The notes beneath the pieces were generated by a model that saw only the letters and a list, made by a program, of their open reading frames with translations, did not search any database and was not told the DNA's origin. A DNA stretch of 64,000 bases from NCBI RefSeq assembly GCF_000421465.1, contig NZ_ATXB01000001.1:1426001-1490000 (forward strand). Direction: 5' to 3'. This document shows positions 43,693 through 53,035 of this stretch, piece by piece. Made by a program: the position numbers and the translations under genes. Within the stretch, counting starts at the first letter, position 1; every line of letters starts with the position of its first letter. The stretch is from Methylohalobius crimeensis 10Ki. Lineage in GTDB: Bacteria > Pseudomonadota > Gammaproteobacteria > Methylococcales > Methylothermaceae.

Positions 43693-44616
43693 TCAGGATG
43701 AGGCTTCGATCTGCTGGATTCCGTCCAAGATCCAAGCGGGGCGAAAGTGGCGTTTTGAGCGCACAAAATGCCAAATTTCCTGAATTTTCTCAGGTGTTTG
43801 CTGGGCTTCCTGGAGTTCGGCATCGAACAGGACGGCCGCTTCCTGCGTGTCCGGTGTTTCCTGATAGTCCAGTAGCTGTGCTTCGAGGGCCAAAACCTCG
43901 GTGAACGGTCCATTGCCGTCCATTTCTTTTTGCGCCTTGATGCCCATGAATACCTCGTCGGTGGTCAAGCCGCGAATATCGGCCAATTCATCCCGATTCC
44001 AGGCGTCTTGAAGCTGACGAAATAGATGCTTGACCTCTTCGAGGAATTGTTCCACGTAGAAATCAGCCGGTACCGCCGTCAGCGAGGCGGGGATGGGGCT
44101 TTTTGAAACGGAATCGCCTTGTTTGAACAATAAGTCGGTATCGAAAGGTCTGGAACCGGTAGCTGGACCAGATGGATCGCGGTGGTATCCCGACCCGGAT
44201 GCCGCACCGCCGTAAGGCGCTTCTTCGACCGGCTGAGATCGGCGGGCGAGGAACTTGAAAGCGAGCATGGCCAGGCCGCCGAAAATCAAGAAATCGGCAA
44301 GATTCAAATGTTCGAATGCGCCGCCGAAAAACAGCGACCCCAAAAGCCCTCCGATCAGCAAGGGCGCCATCCAACCCAGCAGTCCCCCGCGATTGCGCCA
44401 GGATTGGCGTGCGGACTGGTTGGTTCGGGCCACCTTTTTCTGGGACGCGGTGCGCCGCTGTTGCAGTTGGGAGCGCTTATAAGGCGTGCTGTAAAAGGAT
44501 TTGCCGCCAAAGGAACGCCCCCCGCCAAAGCGTTTGGCTTCGGCGTCCTCGATTGGAGCCAATAAGAAAACGATTCCGAGCGCCATGGTCGATAAGGCGA
44601 GCGTCAATTTAGGCAT
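43693..44616 (-). CDS. Tim44-like domain protein
   Basis: Protein of 307 residues. A signal peptide (ending near AEAKR) is followed by a basic, Gly- and Ser-rich stretch (FGGGRSFGGKSFYS), two transmembrane helices (LLGWMAPLLIGGLLGSLFF and LADFLIFGGLAMLAFKFL) and a C-terminal Tim44-like domain (DFYVEQFLEEVKHLFRQLQDAW, then WHFVRSKRHFRPAWILDGIQQ). Bacterial relatives of this architecture are common; their function is not established. GAGGA lies ahead of the ATG. Confidence 0.85.
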   Translation of the reverse strand: MPKLTLALSTMALGIVFLLAPIEDAEAKRFGGGRSFGGKSFYSTPYKRSQLQQRRTASQKKVARTNQSARQSWRNRGGLLGWMAPLLIGGLLGSLFFGGAFEHLNLADFLIFGGLAMLAFKFLARRSQPVEEAPYGGAASGSGYHRDPSGPATGSRPFDTDLLFKQGDSVSKSPIPASLTAVPADFYVEQFLEEVKHLFRQLQDAWNRDELADIRGLTTDEVFMGIKAQKEMDGNGPFTEVLALEAQLLDYQETPDTQEAAVLFDAELQEAQQTPEKIQEIWHFVRSKRHFRPAWILDGIQQIEASS

Positions 44617-44692
44617 AAGCTGTTTTTTTCCTCATGCAGTGAGTTCAGAAGATTGGTTTTTCAAAGCGATGGGTCGGGCGTGATTGGATACG

Positions 44693-45169
44693 TCAATCGC
44701 GTCGCCAAAGACCGCTGCGGCCGCCGCTTTTTTCGAGCAAGCGGATGGTATGCATCGTCATGCCGCGGTCCACACTTTTGCACATGTCATAAATGGTCAA
44801 AAGAGCGGTTTGAACCGCCATCAAGGCTTCCATCTCCACCCCCGTGGGAGCGGTGGTTTCCACCTTGGCCAGGCAACGAACGCATTGTCGTTCGGTTTGC
44901 GGGATCAATTCCAATTCCACTTTGGTCAAAGCGATAGGATGGCAGAGCGGAATCAAGTCCGCCGTCTTTTTGCTTGCCATGATACCCGCGATTCGGGCAA
45001 TACCCAAAACATCCCCTTTTTTGTGTCCGCCTTCAAGGATCATGTTCAGGGTATCCGCATGCATCTCGATATAACCTTCGGCCAGAGCGCTTCGTTTGCT
45101 CGCGGGTTTGTCGCCCACGTCCACCATATGGGCATGGCCTCGGGCGTTGAAATGGGTAAGCTTCGTCAT
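44693..45169 (-). CDS. moaC: Cyclic pyranopterin monophosphate synthase MoaC
   Basis: Protein of 158 residues. Conserved MoaC segments are [34 protein letters not shown] (the CHP active-site region) and [24 protein letters not shown]. It converts 3',8-cyclo-7,8-dihydro-GTP to cPMP in molybdenum cofactor synthesis. ATG 45169 matches the family start; a TTG at 45184 is possible. It is divergent from moaD-moaE. moaA and moaB are not in the window. Confidence 0.95.
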   Translation of the reverse strand: MTKLTHFNARGHAHMVDVGDKPASKRSALAEGYIEMHADTLNMILEGGHKKGDVLGIARIAGIMASKKTADLIPLCHPIALTKVELELIPQTERQCVRCLAKVETTAPTGVEMEALMAVQTALLTIYDMCKSVDRGMTMHTIRLLEKSGGRSGLWRRD

Positions 45170-45248
45170 AACGGGTCTGCTCAAGTTGGAATGGGTTGTA
45201 TATGATATGTCATATCTTTGCTATCGAGTTTGGATTGAGAGGCAGTTT

Positions 45249-45479
45249 ATGGGGATTCAGGTAAGGATGTTTGCAAGCCTGCGCGAGCGCTGGCGCATCG
45301 ATCAAGTTGACTTGCCGGCCGATGAAGCGCGAACCGTGGCCGATGTCTGGCGCGTTTTGACCAAAGAGCCGTTGCCGGAAGAGGTGTTGGCGGCGGTCAA
45401 TATGGAGTACGCGCGACCCGAAGCGCCGGTTAAAGAGGGGGATGAGGTGGCCTTTTTTCCACCCGTCACCGGAGGATGA
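45249..45479 (+). CDS. moaD: Molybdopterin synthase small subunit MoaD
   Basis: Ubiquitin-like protein of 76 residues ending in the essential double glycine (FFPPVTGG), which carries the thiocarboxylate sulfur. Internal landmarks are VRMFASLRE and VNMEYARPEAPVKEGDEVAF. It donates sulfur to cPMP within the MoaD-MoaE complex. ATG 45249 has GAGAGG upstream; longer frames are not supported. The 64-base gap to moaC contains a near-palindrome GATATG-T-CATATC at 45204-45216. moaE follows four bases after the stop. Confidence 0.93.
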   Translation: MGIQVRMFASLRERWRIDQVDLPADEARTVADVWRVLTKEPLPEEVLAAVNMEYARPEAPVKEGDEVAFFPPVTGG

Positions 45480-45483
45480 GTCC

Positions 45484-45918
45484 ATGACAGTCAAGTTGAT
45501 CGCAGAGCCGTTCGATCCATGGAGCCGGCTGCAAGAGCATCAACATCGGCTTCTGCCGTCGGGGGCGTATGGGGCCACGGCCAGCTTTGTCGGAACCATG
45601 CGCGACTTCAACGAAGGAGAATCGGTGGCGGCCATGTTTCTCGAGCATTATCCGGGTATGACCGAACGCGAGTTGGAACGGATCGTCGATGAAATACGAT
45701 CCCGCTGGGATTGCCTGGAGGTTCTGGTGATTCACCGGGTCGGAGAAATCCGGCCCGGCGATCCCATCGTTCTGGTGGCGGTCTGGTCGGCTCACCGAAA
45801 GGCGGCTTTCGAAGCCTGCCGCGCCGTCGTGGAAGCGCTTAAAAGCCGGGCCCCTTTTTGGAAAAAGGAGCGCCTGCCCGGCGGTGCGCGCTGGGTGGAA
45901 AAAAACACGCCTGCTTAA
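45484..45918 (+). CDS. moaE: Molybdopterin synthase catalytic subunit MoaE
   Basis: Protein of 144 residues with SFVGTMRDFNEG, LEHYPGMTERELERI, HRVGEIRPGDPIVLVAVWS, HRKAAFEACRAVVEALK and the catalytic Lys region PFWKKE. It completes molybdopterin with MoaD. ATG 45484 is preceded by GGAGGATGA that overlaps the moaD end. It converges on ppa after 13 bases. The pair serves molybdoenzymes not encoded in this window. Confidence 0.95.
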   Translation: MTVKLIAEPFDPWSRLQEHQHRLLPSGAYGATASFVGTMRDFNEGESVAAMFLEHYPGMTERELERIVDEIRSRWDCLEVLVIHRVGEIRPGDPIVLVAVWSAHRKAAFEACRAVVEALKSRAPFWKKERLPGGARWVEKNTPA

Positions 45919-45931
45919 TCCGGGATGTTTT

Positions 45932-46480
45932 TTAGAAGTTGGGTTTGTCCTGGACCCGATTGTAGCGCTCGATGCTGTCGAGAATTTCCTGTTTGGCTTC
46001 TTCCCGACCCAGCCAGCCTTCCACCTTGACCCATTTCCCTGTTTCCAAGTCCTTATAGTGTTCGAAAAAGTGGGCGATTTGAGCCAACTGGGCTTCGGGA
46101 ATGTCACGGAAAGAATGCACCGTTTTATAAAGCGGGGTGAGCTTATCCGCCGGTACCGCAAGAATCTTGGCGTCGACGCCCGATTCGTCGGTCATTTGCA
46201 GCATGCCGATGGGGCGGCAGCGGACCACCGAGCTGGAAATCAATCGCCAGGGCGCGATGACCAGCACATCCACCGGATCTCCGTCTTCCGACAGGGAGTG
46301 GGGAACGTAGCCGTAGTTGCAGGGATACTGCATCGCCGTTCCCATGAAGCGATCCACGAACAGGGCGCCGGTTTCCTTGTCCACTTCGTATTTGACCGGA
46401 TCGCTGTAAGCTGGAATTTCGATGATGACGTTGATATCGTGGGGAACATTTTTCCCGGAGGAAACCTTCATCAAGGCCAT
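45932..46480 (-). CDS. ppa: Inorganic pyrophosphatase (family I)
   Basis: Protein of 182 residues with the family I signature DGDPVDVLV, the start [34 protein letters not shown] and [19 protein letters not shown]. It hydrolyses pyrophosphate in the cytoplasm with Mg2+. GAGGAGAG precedes the ATG. As a soluble enzyme it differs from membrane H+/Na+-pyrophosphatases. Confidence 0.96.
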   Translation of the reverse strand: MALMKVSSGKNVPHDINVIIEIPAYSDPVKYEVDKETGALFVDRFMGTAMQYPCNYGYVPHSLSEDGDPVDVLVIAPWRLISSSVVRCRPIGMLQMTDESGVDAKILAVPADKLTPLYKTVHSFRDIPEAQLAQIAHFFEHYKDLETGKWVKVEGWLGREEAKQEILDSIERYNRVQDKPNF

Positions 46481-46520
46481 ATTGGGACTCTCCTCGAACT
46501 CATTGCAAAAACGATAAATT

Positions 46521-47351
46521 ATGAATTACCGCGGCGCTTTGCGCAAAATGAAAGTGACTTTACAGGCCGACGGCAGGGTCGGCTATCATCTCCCCCTGGG
46601 AGAGGATTCGAGGGTTCCCTTGGTCGATTGGCTGGGTCATTCCCTGACCTTGGTTTATCAGGGTGAAATTCATTGCATTCACTGCGGGCGCAAGACCAGC
46701 AAAAGCTTCAATCAGGGGTATTGTTTTCCTTGTTTCCGCAAGCTGGCCCGCTGCGATCGTTGCATCGTCAAGCCCGAACTGTGTCACCACGATCAGGGTA
46801 CCTGCCGGGAGCCGGAGTGGGCACGGGCCAATTGCTTCCAACCCCACGTGGTCTATCTGGCCAACGCTTCCGATCTAAAAGTCGGAATTACCCGCAAAAG
46901 CCAGCTGCCGACCCGTTGGATCGACCAAGGGGCGACCCAGGCACTACCCATTCTGGAAGTGACATCCCGCTATCTGGCGGGATTGGTGGAAGTCGTCATG
47001 AAGCGTCATGTGTCCGACCGAACCCATTGGCAGAGAATGCTCAAGGGTGAAGCCGAGCCTTTGGACCTTTCCGCCGAACGGGATCGTTTGCTCGATCAAT
47101 GCCGGGATGCGATTCAAGCGGCCGCAAACGGTTTCGGTCCCCATGCGATTCGGGTCCTGTCCGACGCCCGGGCTTTAAGTATCCGCTACCCCATTTTGGA
47201 ATATCCGAACAAAGTCAAAGCGTTCAATTTCGACAAACAGGACGAAGTCGGCGGGGCTTTGCGCGGCATCAAGGGACAATATTTGATTTTCGATCAAGGG
47301 GTGGTCAATGTCCGCAAGTTCGCCGGCTACGAGGTGGTGCTCAAGGCGTGA
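46521..47351 (+). CDS. DUF2797 family protein
   Basis: Protein of 276 residues. The DUF2797 pattern is clear: start GALRKMKV, a zinc-ribbon region with CIHCGRK, CFPCF and CDRC, then [22 protein letters not shown], resembling a GIY-YIG nuclease core with YLA and KVGIT. The C-terminal part has [21 protein letters not shown]. Function unknown; nucleic-acid binding or cutting is possible. Its stop overlaps the convergent comM by 11 bases. No clear ribosome site; the start was set by family alignment. Confidence 0.82.
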   Translation: MNYRGALRKMKVTLQADGRVGYHLPLGEDSRVPLVDWLGHSLTLVYQGEIHCIHCGRKTSKSFNQGYCFPCFRKLARCDRCIVKPELCHHDQGTCREPEWARANCFQPHVVYLANASDLKVGITRKSQLPTRWIDQGATQALPILEVTSRYLAGLVEVVMKRHVSDRTHWQRMLKGEAEPLDLSAERDRLLDQCRDAIQAAANGFGPHAIRVLSDARALSIRYPILEYPNKVKAFNFDKQDEVGGALRGIKGQYLIFDQGVVNVRKFAGYEVVLKA

Positions 47352-48882
47352 CCGGTGGCCGGGCGAGAGCGTTCGGTTTGCGATCCAGCTTGCGGTAGCC
47401 GATGGCTTCGCTCAGATGTTTGGCAGTGAGGGCGTCGCTGCCGTCCAGATCGGCAACGGTGCGCGCCACCTTGAGAATCCGATGCAGGGCGCGGTGGGAC
47501 AAACCCAGTTTATCGACCGCCTGGGAAAGGAGTTTTTGACCCGCGGCATCGGTCCGGCAATGGCGTTCGATCTGGCCCACGTTCAGGTGGGCGTTGAGTT
47601 TGCCGCTCCGATCCAGGGCGATGCGCCGGGCGGCATCGACCCGGGCGCCCATTTCGGCGCTGGCGCATTCCTCGCCGTCTCGGGCGCCGAGTAATTCGCC
47701 GGTGTGGCAGTTGACTTCCAGATGGAGGTCGATCCGATCCAGCAGCGGACCGGAGATACGCTGGCGGTAACGGGCGATTTGCTGGGGAGAGCAATGGCAA
47801 CGGCCGGAAGGATCTCCGTGATAGCCGCAAGGACAGGGATTCATCGCGGCGACCAGCTGAAACCGGGCGGGAAAGGTCGTTTTGCGCGCGGCGCGGGAGA
47901 TGGTGATCCGTCCGGTTTCCAGCGGCTCGCGCAAGACTTCCAGTACTTTACGGTTGAATTCGGGCAGTTCGTCCAGAAAGAGGCAGCCCAGATGGGCCAA
48001 AGAGATCTCCCCTGGTCGGATTTGACCGCCCACCCCGCCGCCTACCAGCGCCGGCGCCGAGGCGGTGTGATGCGGGGCGCGAAAGGACGGCACGCGCCAG
48101 CGGGCGGGATCGAATGGCTGGCCGCTGATGGAGGCGATGGCGGCGGTTTCCAGCGCTTCGGTTTGGCTCAAGGGCGGCAAGATGGTGGGGAGGCGTTCGG
48201 CGAGCATGGATTTTCCCGAACCCGGCGGCCCCATCATCAGTAGATTATGACCGCCGGCGGCGGCGATCTCCAGCGTCCGCTTGGCCTGGTAATGCCCCCG
48301 TACTTCGGCGTAATCCACATCGTTCGCGGGACCGGGTGTCTCTGAGGGAGGCGCTACCGGCGCCAAAGGCTCTCGATCCTGGAGATGGGCGCAGACCTGA
48401 AGGAGATGCCCGGCGCCTCTCACGAGCAAATCATCCACCAAGGCCGCCTCGTCGCCGTTGAATTCGGGAAGGATGAGTTCGCGCCCGGCTTTTCGACAGT
48501 GGAGGGCCGCGGGCAGGGCGCCATAAACCGGACGCATCTCACCGCCCAGGGACAATTCGCCCAGAAATTCGCAGTGAGCCAGCGGCTGACCGGGAATCTG
48601 GCCGGAGGCGGCTAAAATCCCCAAGGCGATGGCCAGATCGAAACGCCCGCCTTCTTTGGGAAGGTCCGCCGGGGCCAGGTTGACGGTGATGCGTTGAGTG
48701 GGAAACTCGAAGCCGCAGTTGGCCAGCGCCGCGCGTACCCGGTCTTTACTCTCTTTGACCGCGGTTTCCGGAAGTCCCACGATGGCCAAGCTTGGCAGAC
48801 CGTTGGCCAGATGCACTTCGACGCATATTTCGGGCGCGTCGATTCCGCTCTGGCCGCGACTGTAAACCCGCGCCAGCGCCAT
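47341..48882 (-). CDS. comM: YifB/ComM Mg-chelatase-like AAA+ ATPase
   Basis: Protein of 513 residues. An N-terminal Lon-protease-like fold begins ARVYSRGQSGIDAPEICVEVH. The AAA+ Mg-chelatase domain has Walker A GPPGSGKSM, Walker B LFLDELPEF and arginine-containing PARFQLVAAMNPCPCG, with a zinc-binding-like CPCGYHG...CHCS segment. ComM is a hexameric helicase that extends branch migration in natural transformation. ATG 48882 is one base after the ubiK stop (TGAGATG), so translation is coupled; frames reading further upstream are ubiK antiframes. Confidence 0.94.
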   Translation of the reverse strand: MALARVYSRGQSGIDAPEICVEVHLANGLPSLAIVGLPETAVKESKDRVRAALANCGFEFPTQRITVNLAPADLPKEGGRFDLAIALGILAASGQIPGQPLAHCEFLGELSLGGEMRPVYGALPAALHCRKAGRELILPEFNGDEAALVDDLLVRGAGHLLQVCAHLQDREPLAPVAPPSETPGPANDVDYAEVRGHYQAKRTLEIAAAGGHNLLMMGPPGSGKSMLAERLPTILPPLSQTEALETAAIASISGQPFDPARWRVPSFRAPHHTASAPALVGGGVGGQIRPGEISLAHLGCLFLDELPEFNRKVLEVLREPLETGRITISRAARKTTFPARFQLVAAMNPCPCGYHGDPSGRCHCSPQQIARYRQRISGPLLDRIDLHLEVNCHTGELLGARDGEECASAEMGARVDAARRIALDRSGKLNAHLNVGQIERHCRTDAAGQKLLSQAVDKLGLSHRALHRILKVARTVADLDGSDALTAKHLSEAIGYRKLDRKPNALARPPVTP

Positions 48883-48883
48883 C

Positions 48884-49132
48884 TCAGTCGCCGAGCTTCT
48901 GTTCCAGCTCCCGAACCTGTTCCTCCAACGCTTCCAATTGCTTGCGAGTGCGTTGGAGCAGGGCGGTCTGGACTTCGAATTCTTCGCGGCTGACCAGATC
49001 CATCTGAGAGAAGGTGCTTTGCAGGATGGCGCGAAAGTTCTTTTCCATATCCTCGCGCACCGACTTGAGCCCTTCGGGTAGGACATCGGACAGGCGTCGA
49101 GCCAGATCGTCGAGTTGTTTCGGATCGAACAT
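48884..49132 (-). CDS. ubiK: Ubiquinone biosynthesis accessory factor UbiK
   Basis: Small protein of 82 residues of the YqiC/BMFP family: FDPKQLDDLARRLSDVLP, an amphipathic region, and a C-terminal coiled coil (LLQRTRKQLEALEEQVRELE) that trimerises. UbiK helps the aerobic ubiquinone biosynthesis complex, with UbiJ, on lipids. AAGGA precedes ATG 49132. It shares the 122-base upstream region with divergent glnK. Its stop is one base before the comM start. Confidence 0.88.
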   Translation of the reverse strand: MFDPKQLDDLARRLSDVLPEGLKSVREDMEKNFRAILQSTFSQMDLVSREEFEVQTALLQRTRKQLEALEEQVRELEQKLGD

Positions 49133-49233
49133 AAAAATCCTTTCTATCGATAATGGTTCAAGCATAGCCGATTCGTTTCCGGCGGCCAAATTGTCTTTTG
49201 GAATGTTTTTCGGCATAGTTTCGGCGTGTGTAA

Positions 49234-49593
<360 letters not shown>

Positions 49594-49612
49594 TCGAAAG
49601 AGGGGCAATTCC

Positions 49613-50911
49613 ATGGCCAATAAGAATAAAAACGATTTGTTGCGTGGTTTGGGAGGCGCGGCGGTTCTTCTGCCGCGCTCGGCGTCGGCGGTCGAGTTCA
49701 GCGGTGCCGATACGGCTTGGGTGCTGACCGCTACCGCTTTGGTATTATTCATGACCCTGCCGGGGCTCGCGCTTTTCTACGGGGGCTTGGTGCGCGTCAA
49801 GAATGTCCTGTCGGTATTGGCGCAATGCTTCGCGGTTGCTTCGCTGGCATCCATTTTATGGCTGACGGCAGGCTATAGTCTGGCTTTCACCGAAGGCGAT
49901 TGGCAGCCTGTGATCGGTGGCATGTCACGTCTGTTTGCCCGGGGGTTGACCTTGGAAAGCCTGTCCGGATCGATTCCCGAAATCATTTTCCTCGCTTTTC
50001 AGATGACCTTTGCCATTATCACGCCGGCATTAATCGTCGGCGGTTTTGCCGAGAGGATGCGGTTTTCCGCCATGCTCTGGTTTAGCGGTTTATGGCTATT
50101 TTTGGTGTATGTGCCGGTATGTCACTGGATCTGGGGCGGAGGTTGGTTGGCCGACTTGGGGGTGATGGATTTCGCCGGTGGGATCGTGGTCCACGTGACC
50201 TGCGGGGTGGCGGCTTTGGTTTCGGCGTTGGTGTTGGGGCCGCGGCGGGGATTTCCGGAGGTTCCGATGCTGCCCCATAATTTGACCATGACGGTGACTG
50301 GCGCGGGTATGCTCTGGGTCGGCTGGTACGGTTTCAACGGCGGCAGCGCCTTGGGCGCCAGCGGCGCTGCCGGGATGGCGTTGTTCGTCACCCATATCGC
50401 GGCATCCGCCGGTGCTTTGACATGGATGTTCTGCGAATGGATACGGTTCGGCAAGCCCAGCGTTTTGGGCTTGGTCACCGGGATGGTGGCGGGGCTGGGA
50501 AGCGTCACCCCGGCCTCCGGATACATCGGTCCGGCGGGAGGCTTGCTGTTGGGCCTGCTGGGGGGTGGTCTTTGCTTTGGCGCGACTCAATTCCTCAAGC
50601 GGGTGTTGAAAATCGACGATTCCCTGGATGTCTTTCCGGTCCATGGGGTCGGCGGAATTCTGGGAAGTCTCTTGACCGCCGGTTTGGCCGCGAAATCCAT
50701 GGGCGGAATGGGTCTGCCGGAAGGAGCGACGATTGCCGGCCAATTTCAGGTTCAGGCTTTGGCGGTGGGTGTGGTCGGTCTGTGGTGTGCCGGCGTGACC
50801 TGGGGCTTGTTGTCGCTATTGGATAAACTGTTGGGATTGCGGGTCTCCGCCGAAGTGGAGACGGAAGGGCTCGACATTTCTCATCACGAGGAAAAAGGCT
50901 ATCATTGGTAA
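49613..50911 (+). CDS. amtB: Ammonium transporter AmtB
   Basis: Membrane protein of 432 residues with an N-terminal signal-like segment and 11 helices. Landmarks are LFYGGLVRVKNVLSVL, the outer-gate and conserved Asp region MDFAGGIVVHVTCG with the first pore His, MLWVGWYGFNGGSA and the second pore His in FPVHGVGGILGSL. It takes up ammonium and is gated by GlnK. GAGGGG precedes ATG 49613. It follows glnK after 19 bases, the standard operon. Confidence 0.95.
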   Translation: MANKNKNDLLRGLGGAAVLLPRSASAVEFSGADTAWVLTATALVLFMTLPGLALFYGGLVRVKNVLSVLAQCFAVASLASILWLTAGYSLAFTEGDWQPVIGGMSRLFARGLTLESLSGSIPEIIFLAFQMTFAIITPALIVGGFAERMRFSAMLWFSGLWLFLVYVPVCHWIWGGGWLADLGVMDFAGGIVVHVTCGVAALVSALVLGPRRGFPEVPMLPHNLTMTVTGAGMLWVGWYGFNGGSALGASGAAGMALFVTHIAASAGALTWMFCEWIRFGKPSVLGLVTGMVAGLGSVTPASGYIGPAGGLLLGLLGGGLCFGATQFLKRVLKIDDSLDVFPVHGVGGILGSLLTAGLAAKSMGGMGLPEGATIAGQFQVQALAVGVVGLWCAGVTWGLLSLLDKLLGLRVSAEVETEGLDISHHEEKGYHW

Positions 50912-50918
50912 CCGGCTC

Positions 50919-50942
50919 GCCCCGCCTCTGCTGAGGCGGGGC
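50919..50942. terminator. GC-rich hairpin between amtB and the MarR gene
   Basis: GCCCCGCCTC at 50919-50928 pairs perfectly with GAGGCGGGGC at 50933-50942 over TGCT. It sits between two convergent stop codons and can act on both strands, though neither side has a U tract. Confidence 0.65.
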
Positions 50943-50943
50943 C

Positions 50944-51528
50944 TCAAGCGACCTCGTCGGTGGGGATGTCCGGGGACAGATATTCGCGGCAGATCAGCTC
51001 CATATCCTGTTCGCTCAGGGGAAGCTGCGTCAAACCGCAGTAATGGCCGTCTTTCGCGGTTTGCAAGTGTTTGCAGGTCTTGCAGACCCCGAAGGTTTTG
51101 AAGCGATGGGCGAATTGCATGGATTTGAGCAGGGCCGCCAACCCCTCTTCCAGTTGCCTGCATTGGGCCGGGGTCAATTGATTGATGCCCGTCCTCAAGA
51201 CGCTGGGAGGAGAGGTCGCCGCGACCAGCGCCTTGCCCTTGGCGGTTAAATGCAAGTGGAACACGCGCTTGTCTTGCGGGTCCGGCGATTTTTCGACATA
51301 CCCCTTGGTTTCCAGCACACTGAGGGTTTGGGAGACGGTGCCTTTGGTCAGGCCCATATATTCGGTGACCGCGGTAGGCGTGTTGCTGTGGCGGTTGCAA
51401 ATATCCAGATAATGCAGGATTTCCAGTTGCACCGGTTGCAGGCGGCCGCTCTCGTCGCTTTGGCGTGCCTCGGCTCGAAGAAGGTTGCCAATCCGTTCCA
51501 GGTATTCGTAGACTTTTCGTGCGGTCAT
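50944..51528 (-). CDS. MarR-family regulator with a four-cysteine C-terminal extension
   Basis: Protein of 194 residues. Residues 1-145 form a winged-helix MarR fold (LEILHYLDICNRH, TAVTEYMGLTKGTVSQTLSVL as the recognition helices, and the wing KSPDPQDKRVFHLHLT). The tail adds C149-x2-C152-x11-C164-x15-C180, a spacing that could hold an iron-sulfur cluster or zinc. It is divergent from a cytochrome c gene 103 bases away, which it may regulate in response to redox state, oxygen or NO. No strong ribosome site is seen at the ATG. Confidence 0.85.
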   Translation of the reverse strand: MTARKVYEYLERIGNLLRAEARQSDESGRLQPVQLEILHYLDICNRHSNTPTAVTEYMGLTKGTVSQTLSVLETKGYVEKSPDPQDKRVFHLHLTAKGKALVAATSPPSVLRTGINQLTPAQCRQLEEGLAALLKSMQFAHRFKTFGVCKTCKHLQTAKDGHYCGLTQLPLSEQDMELICREYLSPDIPTDEVA

Positions 51529-51537
51529 CTGAAGTTA

Positions 51538-51567
51538 TTGACAGACTGCTTGGCGATTCGGTAGGTT
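51538..51567 (+). promoter_or_regulatory. Possible promoter for the cytochrome c gene
   Basis: A perfect TTGACA at 51538-51543 is followed after 18 bases by TAGGTT (51562-51567), a weak -10. It lies in the gap between the MarR gene and the cytochrome gene and could be the regulator's target. Confidence 0.35.
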
Positions 51568-51631
51568 TCCTCTAACTGTCCCGCTCCCGATCATATTTTA
51601 ACGAAAAATAGACGATGGGTTTAAGAGAGTT

Positions 51632-51958
51632 ATGAAAAAAACTATATTTACAACTCTAACAATATTCGCTTTGCATTTCTATGGCGGTGAAGTAGGGGCC
51701 GCCGATGCGGAGGCAGGCGAGAAGCTTGCGCGATCCAAAGGATGCGCCGGTTGTCACGGGGCCAACGGTATTAGCCCCGAAGGGACCTCCTATCCCAACC
51801 TCGCCGGTCAAAAAGAGGTCTATCTGAGCCAAGCACTTACAGCCTATCGGGAAAAAAGCCGCGAGGTTTCATTGATGAACGGTATGGCCGCCAGCCTCAG
51901 CGATGAAGATATCGCCAATCTGGCCGCTTATTTTTCCAGTTTGAGTCCTTGTCCTTGA
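51632..51958 (+). CDS. Periplasmic class I cytochrome c (c553/c4-like)
   Basis: Small secreted protein of 108 residues: signal peptide ending near VGAAD, a single haem-binding CAGCH followed by GANGISPEG, and an axial Met in LMNGMAASLSDEDIANLAAYFS. It carries one electron between membrane complexes and terminal oxidases or reductases. GAGAG precedes the ATG. It is monocistronic, ended by a strong hairpin at 51968-51997. Confidence 0.93.
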   Translation: MKKTIFTTLTIFALHFYGGEVGAADAEAGEKLARSKGCAGCHGANGISPEGTSYPNLAGQKEVYLSQALTAYREKSREVSLMNGMAASLSDEDIANLAAYFSSLSPCP

Positions 51959-51967
51959 CGGATGCGC

Positions 51968-51997
51968 GAACGGACAGGCGGTGCGGCCTGTCCGTTC
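51968..51997. terminator. Terminator between cytochrome c and speE
   Basis: GAACGGACAGGC at 51968-51979 pairs perfectly with GCCTGTCCGTTC at 51986-51997 over a 6-base loop, then TTGG. A 12-bp stem between convergent genes, able to work in both directions; the U tract is short. Confidence 0.75.
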
Positions 51998-52027
51998 TTG
52001 GTGCTGTGGAGAATCTTTTCCACATCT

Positions 52028-52885
52028 TTATCGACTATGAGAAGCATCCTCCAGGAAGAAATTCGGAGCCGCGAATGCCGCCTTATGAATTGCCAGATTA
52101 TAGTATCGGGTAGGGAAGGGTCGGTTTTCGATCGCTTCCTCCCGAGGCTGCCCCAGCGCATCTTTGCTGGCCAAGGTGGCGCTCCACCAACCGGAAGGAT
52201 AAACCGGCTGCGGAAAGAACAGGCTGTGCACCGCCTGGAATCCGGCGGTTTTCATGGCCTGCCGCATGGGATGCAGAATATGGGGATGGAAGAAAGGGGA
52301 TTCGCTTTGTTGTACCAATAATCCCCCCGACCCCAGGCAGCGTAGGCAATCGCGGTAAAAGGATTCGGTGAATAACCCTTCTCCGGGTCCCAAGGGATCG
52401 GTGCTGTCGACGATGATGACATCGACGCTTTGATCCGGTGCTTCTTTTACCCAGCGAATGCCGTCGTCAAATGTCAATTGGGCCCGAGGATCTGAATTGG
52501 ATTCGCACAGCTCGGGAAAATATTGCTCGGCAAGACGGGTGACGCGTTCGTCGATTTCGATTTGAATCACGCTCTCCACTTCCGAATGCCTAAGCACTTC
52601 CTTGAGGCTACCGCAATCACCGCCGCCGATGATCCATACCCGCTTGGGATCGGGATGGGTAAAGAGTGCCGGATGGGTCATCATCTCGTGATAAAGAAAG
52701 TTATCCCGGCTGGACAGCATGACAAAACCGTCGATCACCATGAGTTTGCCGAAGCCGGTCGTCTCATAGATTTCGATCTTTTGGAAGGACGTTTGTTCTT
52801 CGTGCAGTTTGCGCTCTATTTGTAAAGAAAAGGCCGTGTGGTTTTCCGGGTCGACTTCGGTAAACCAGTCGTTTGTTTCCAACAT
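52028..52885 (-). CDS. speE: Spermidine synthase
   Basis: Protein of 285 residues. Motifs of the polyamine aminopropyltransferase family: MVIDGFVMLSSRDNFLYHEM, WIIGGGDCGSLKEVLRH (S-adenosyl binding), IEIDERVTRLAEQYF, FDDGIRWV and VIIVDSTDPLGPGEGLFTESFY with the catalytic Asp. It joins decarboxylated AdoMet's aminopropyl group to putrescine. ATG 52885 matches the family start; the upstream frame is longer but unlike the family. speD is not adjacent. Confidence 0.94.
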   Translation of the reverse strand: MLETNDWFTEVDPENHTAFSLQIERKLHEEQTSFQKIEIYETTGFGKLMVIDGFVMLSSRDNFLYHEMMTHPALFTHPDPKRVWIIGGGDCGSLKEVLRHSEVESVIQIEIDERVTRLAEQYFPELCESNSDPRAQLTFDDGIRWVKEAPDQSVDVIIVDSTDPLGPGEGLFTESFYRDCLRCLGSGGLLVQQSESPFFHPHILHPMRQAMKTAGFQAVHSLFFPQPVYPSGWWSATLASKDALGQPREEAIENRPFPTRYYNLAIHKAAFAAPNFFLEDASHSR

Positions 52886-53035
52886 AGTTACTTTGAATGT
52901 GTGGTTTTTATAAACAGGGCCAAAGTTTCCTATATGGGCGGACAAGAAGCAAACCCGACATTGACCTGTTCAAGGCAATGGCGGTTTAATTGACTTGAAA
53001 AAACAATGGGAGTCGTGGGAATGGCGGAGGAGCTG

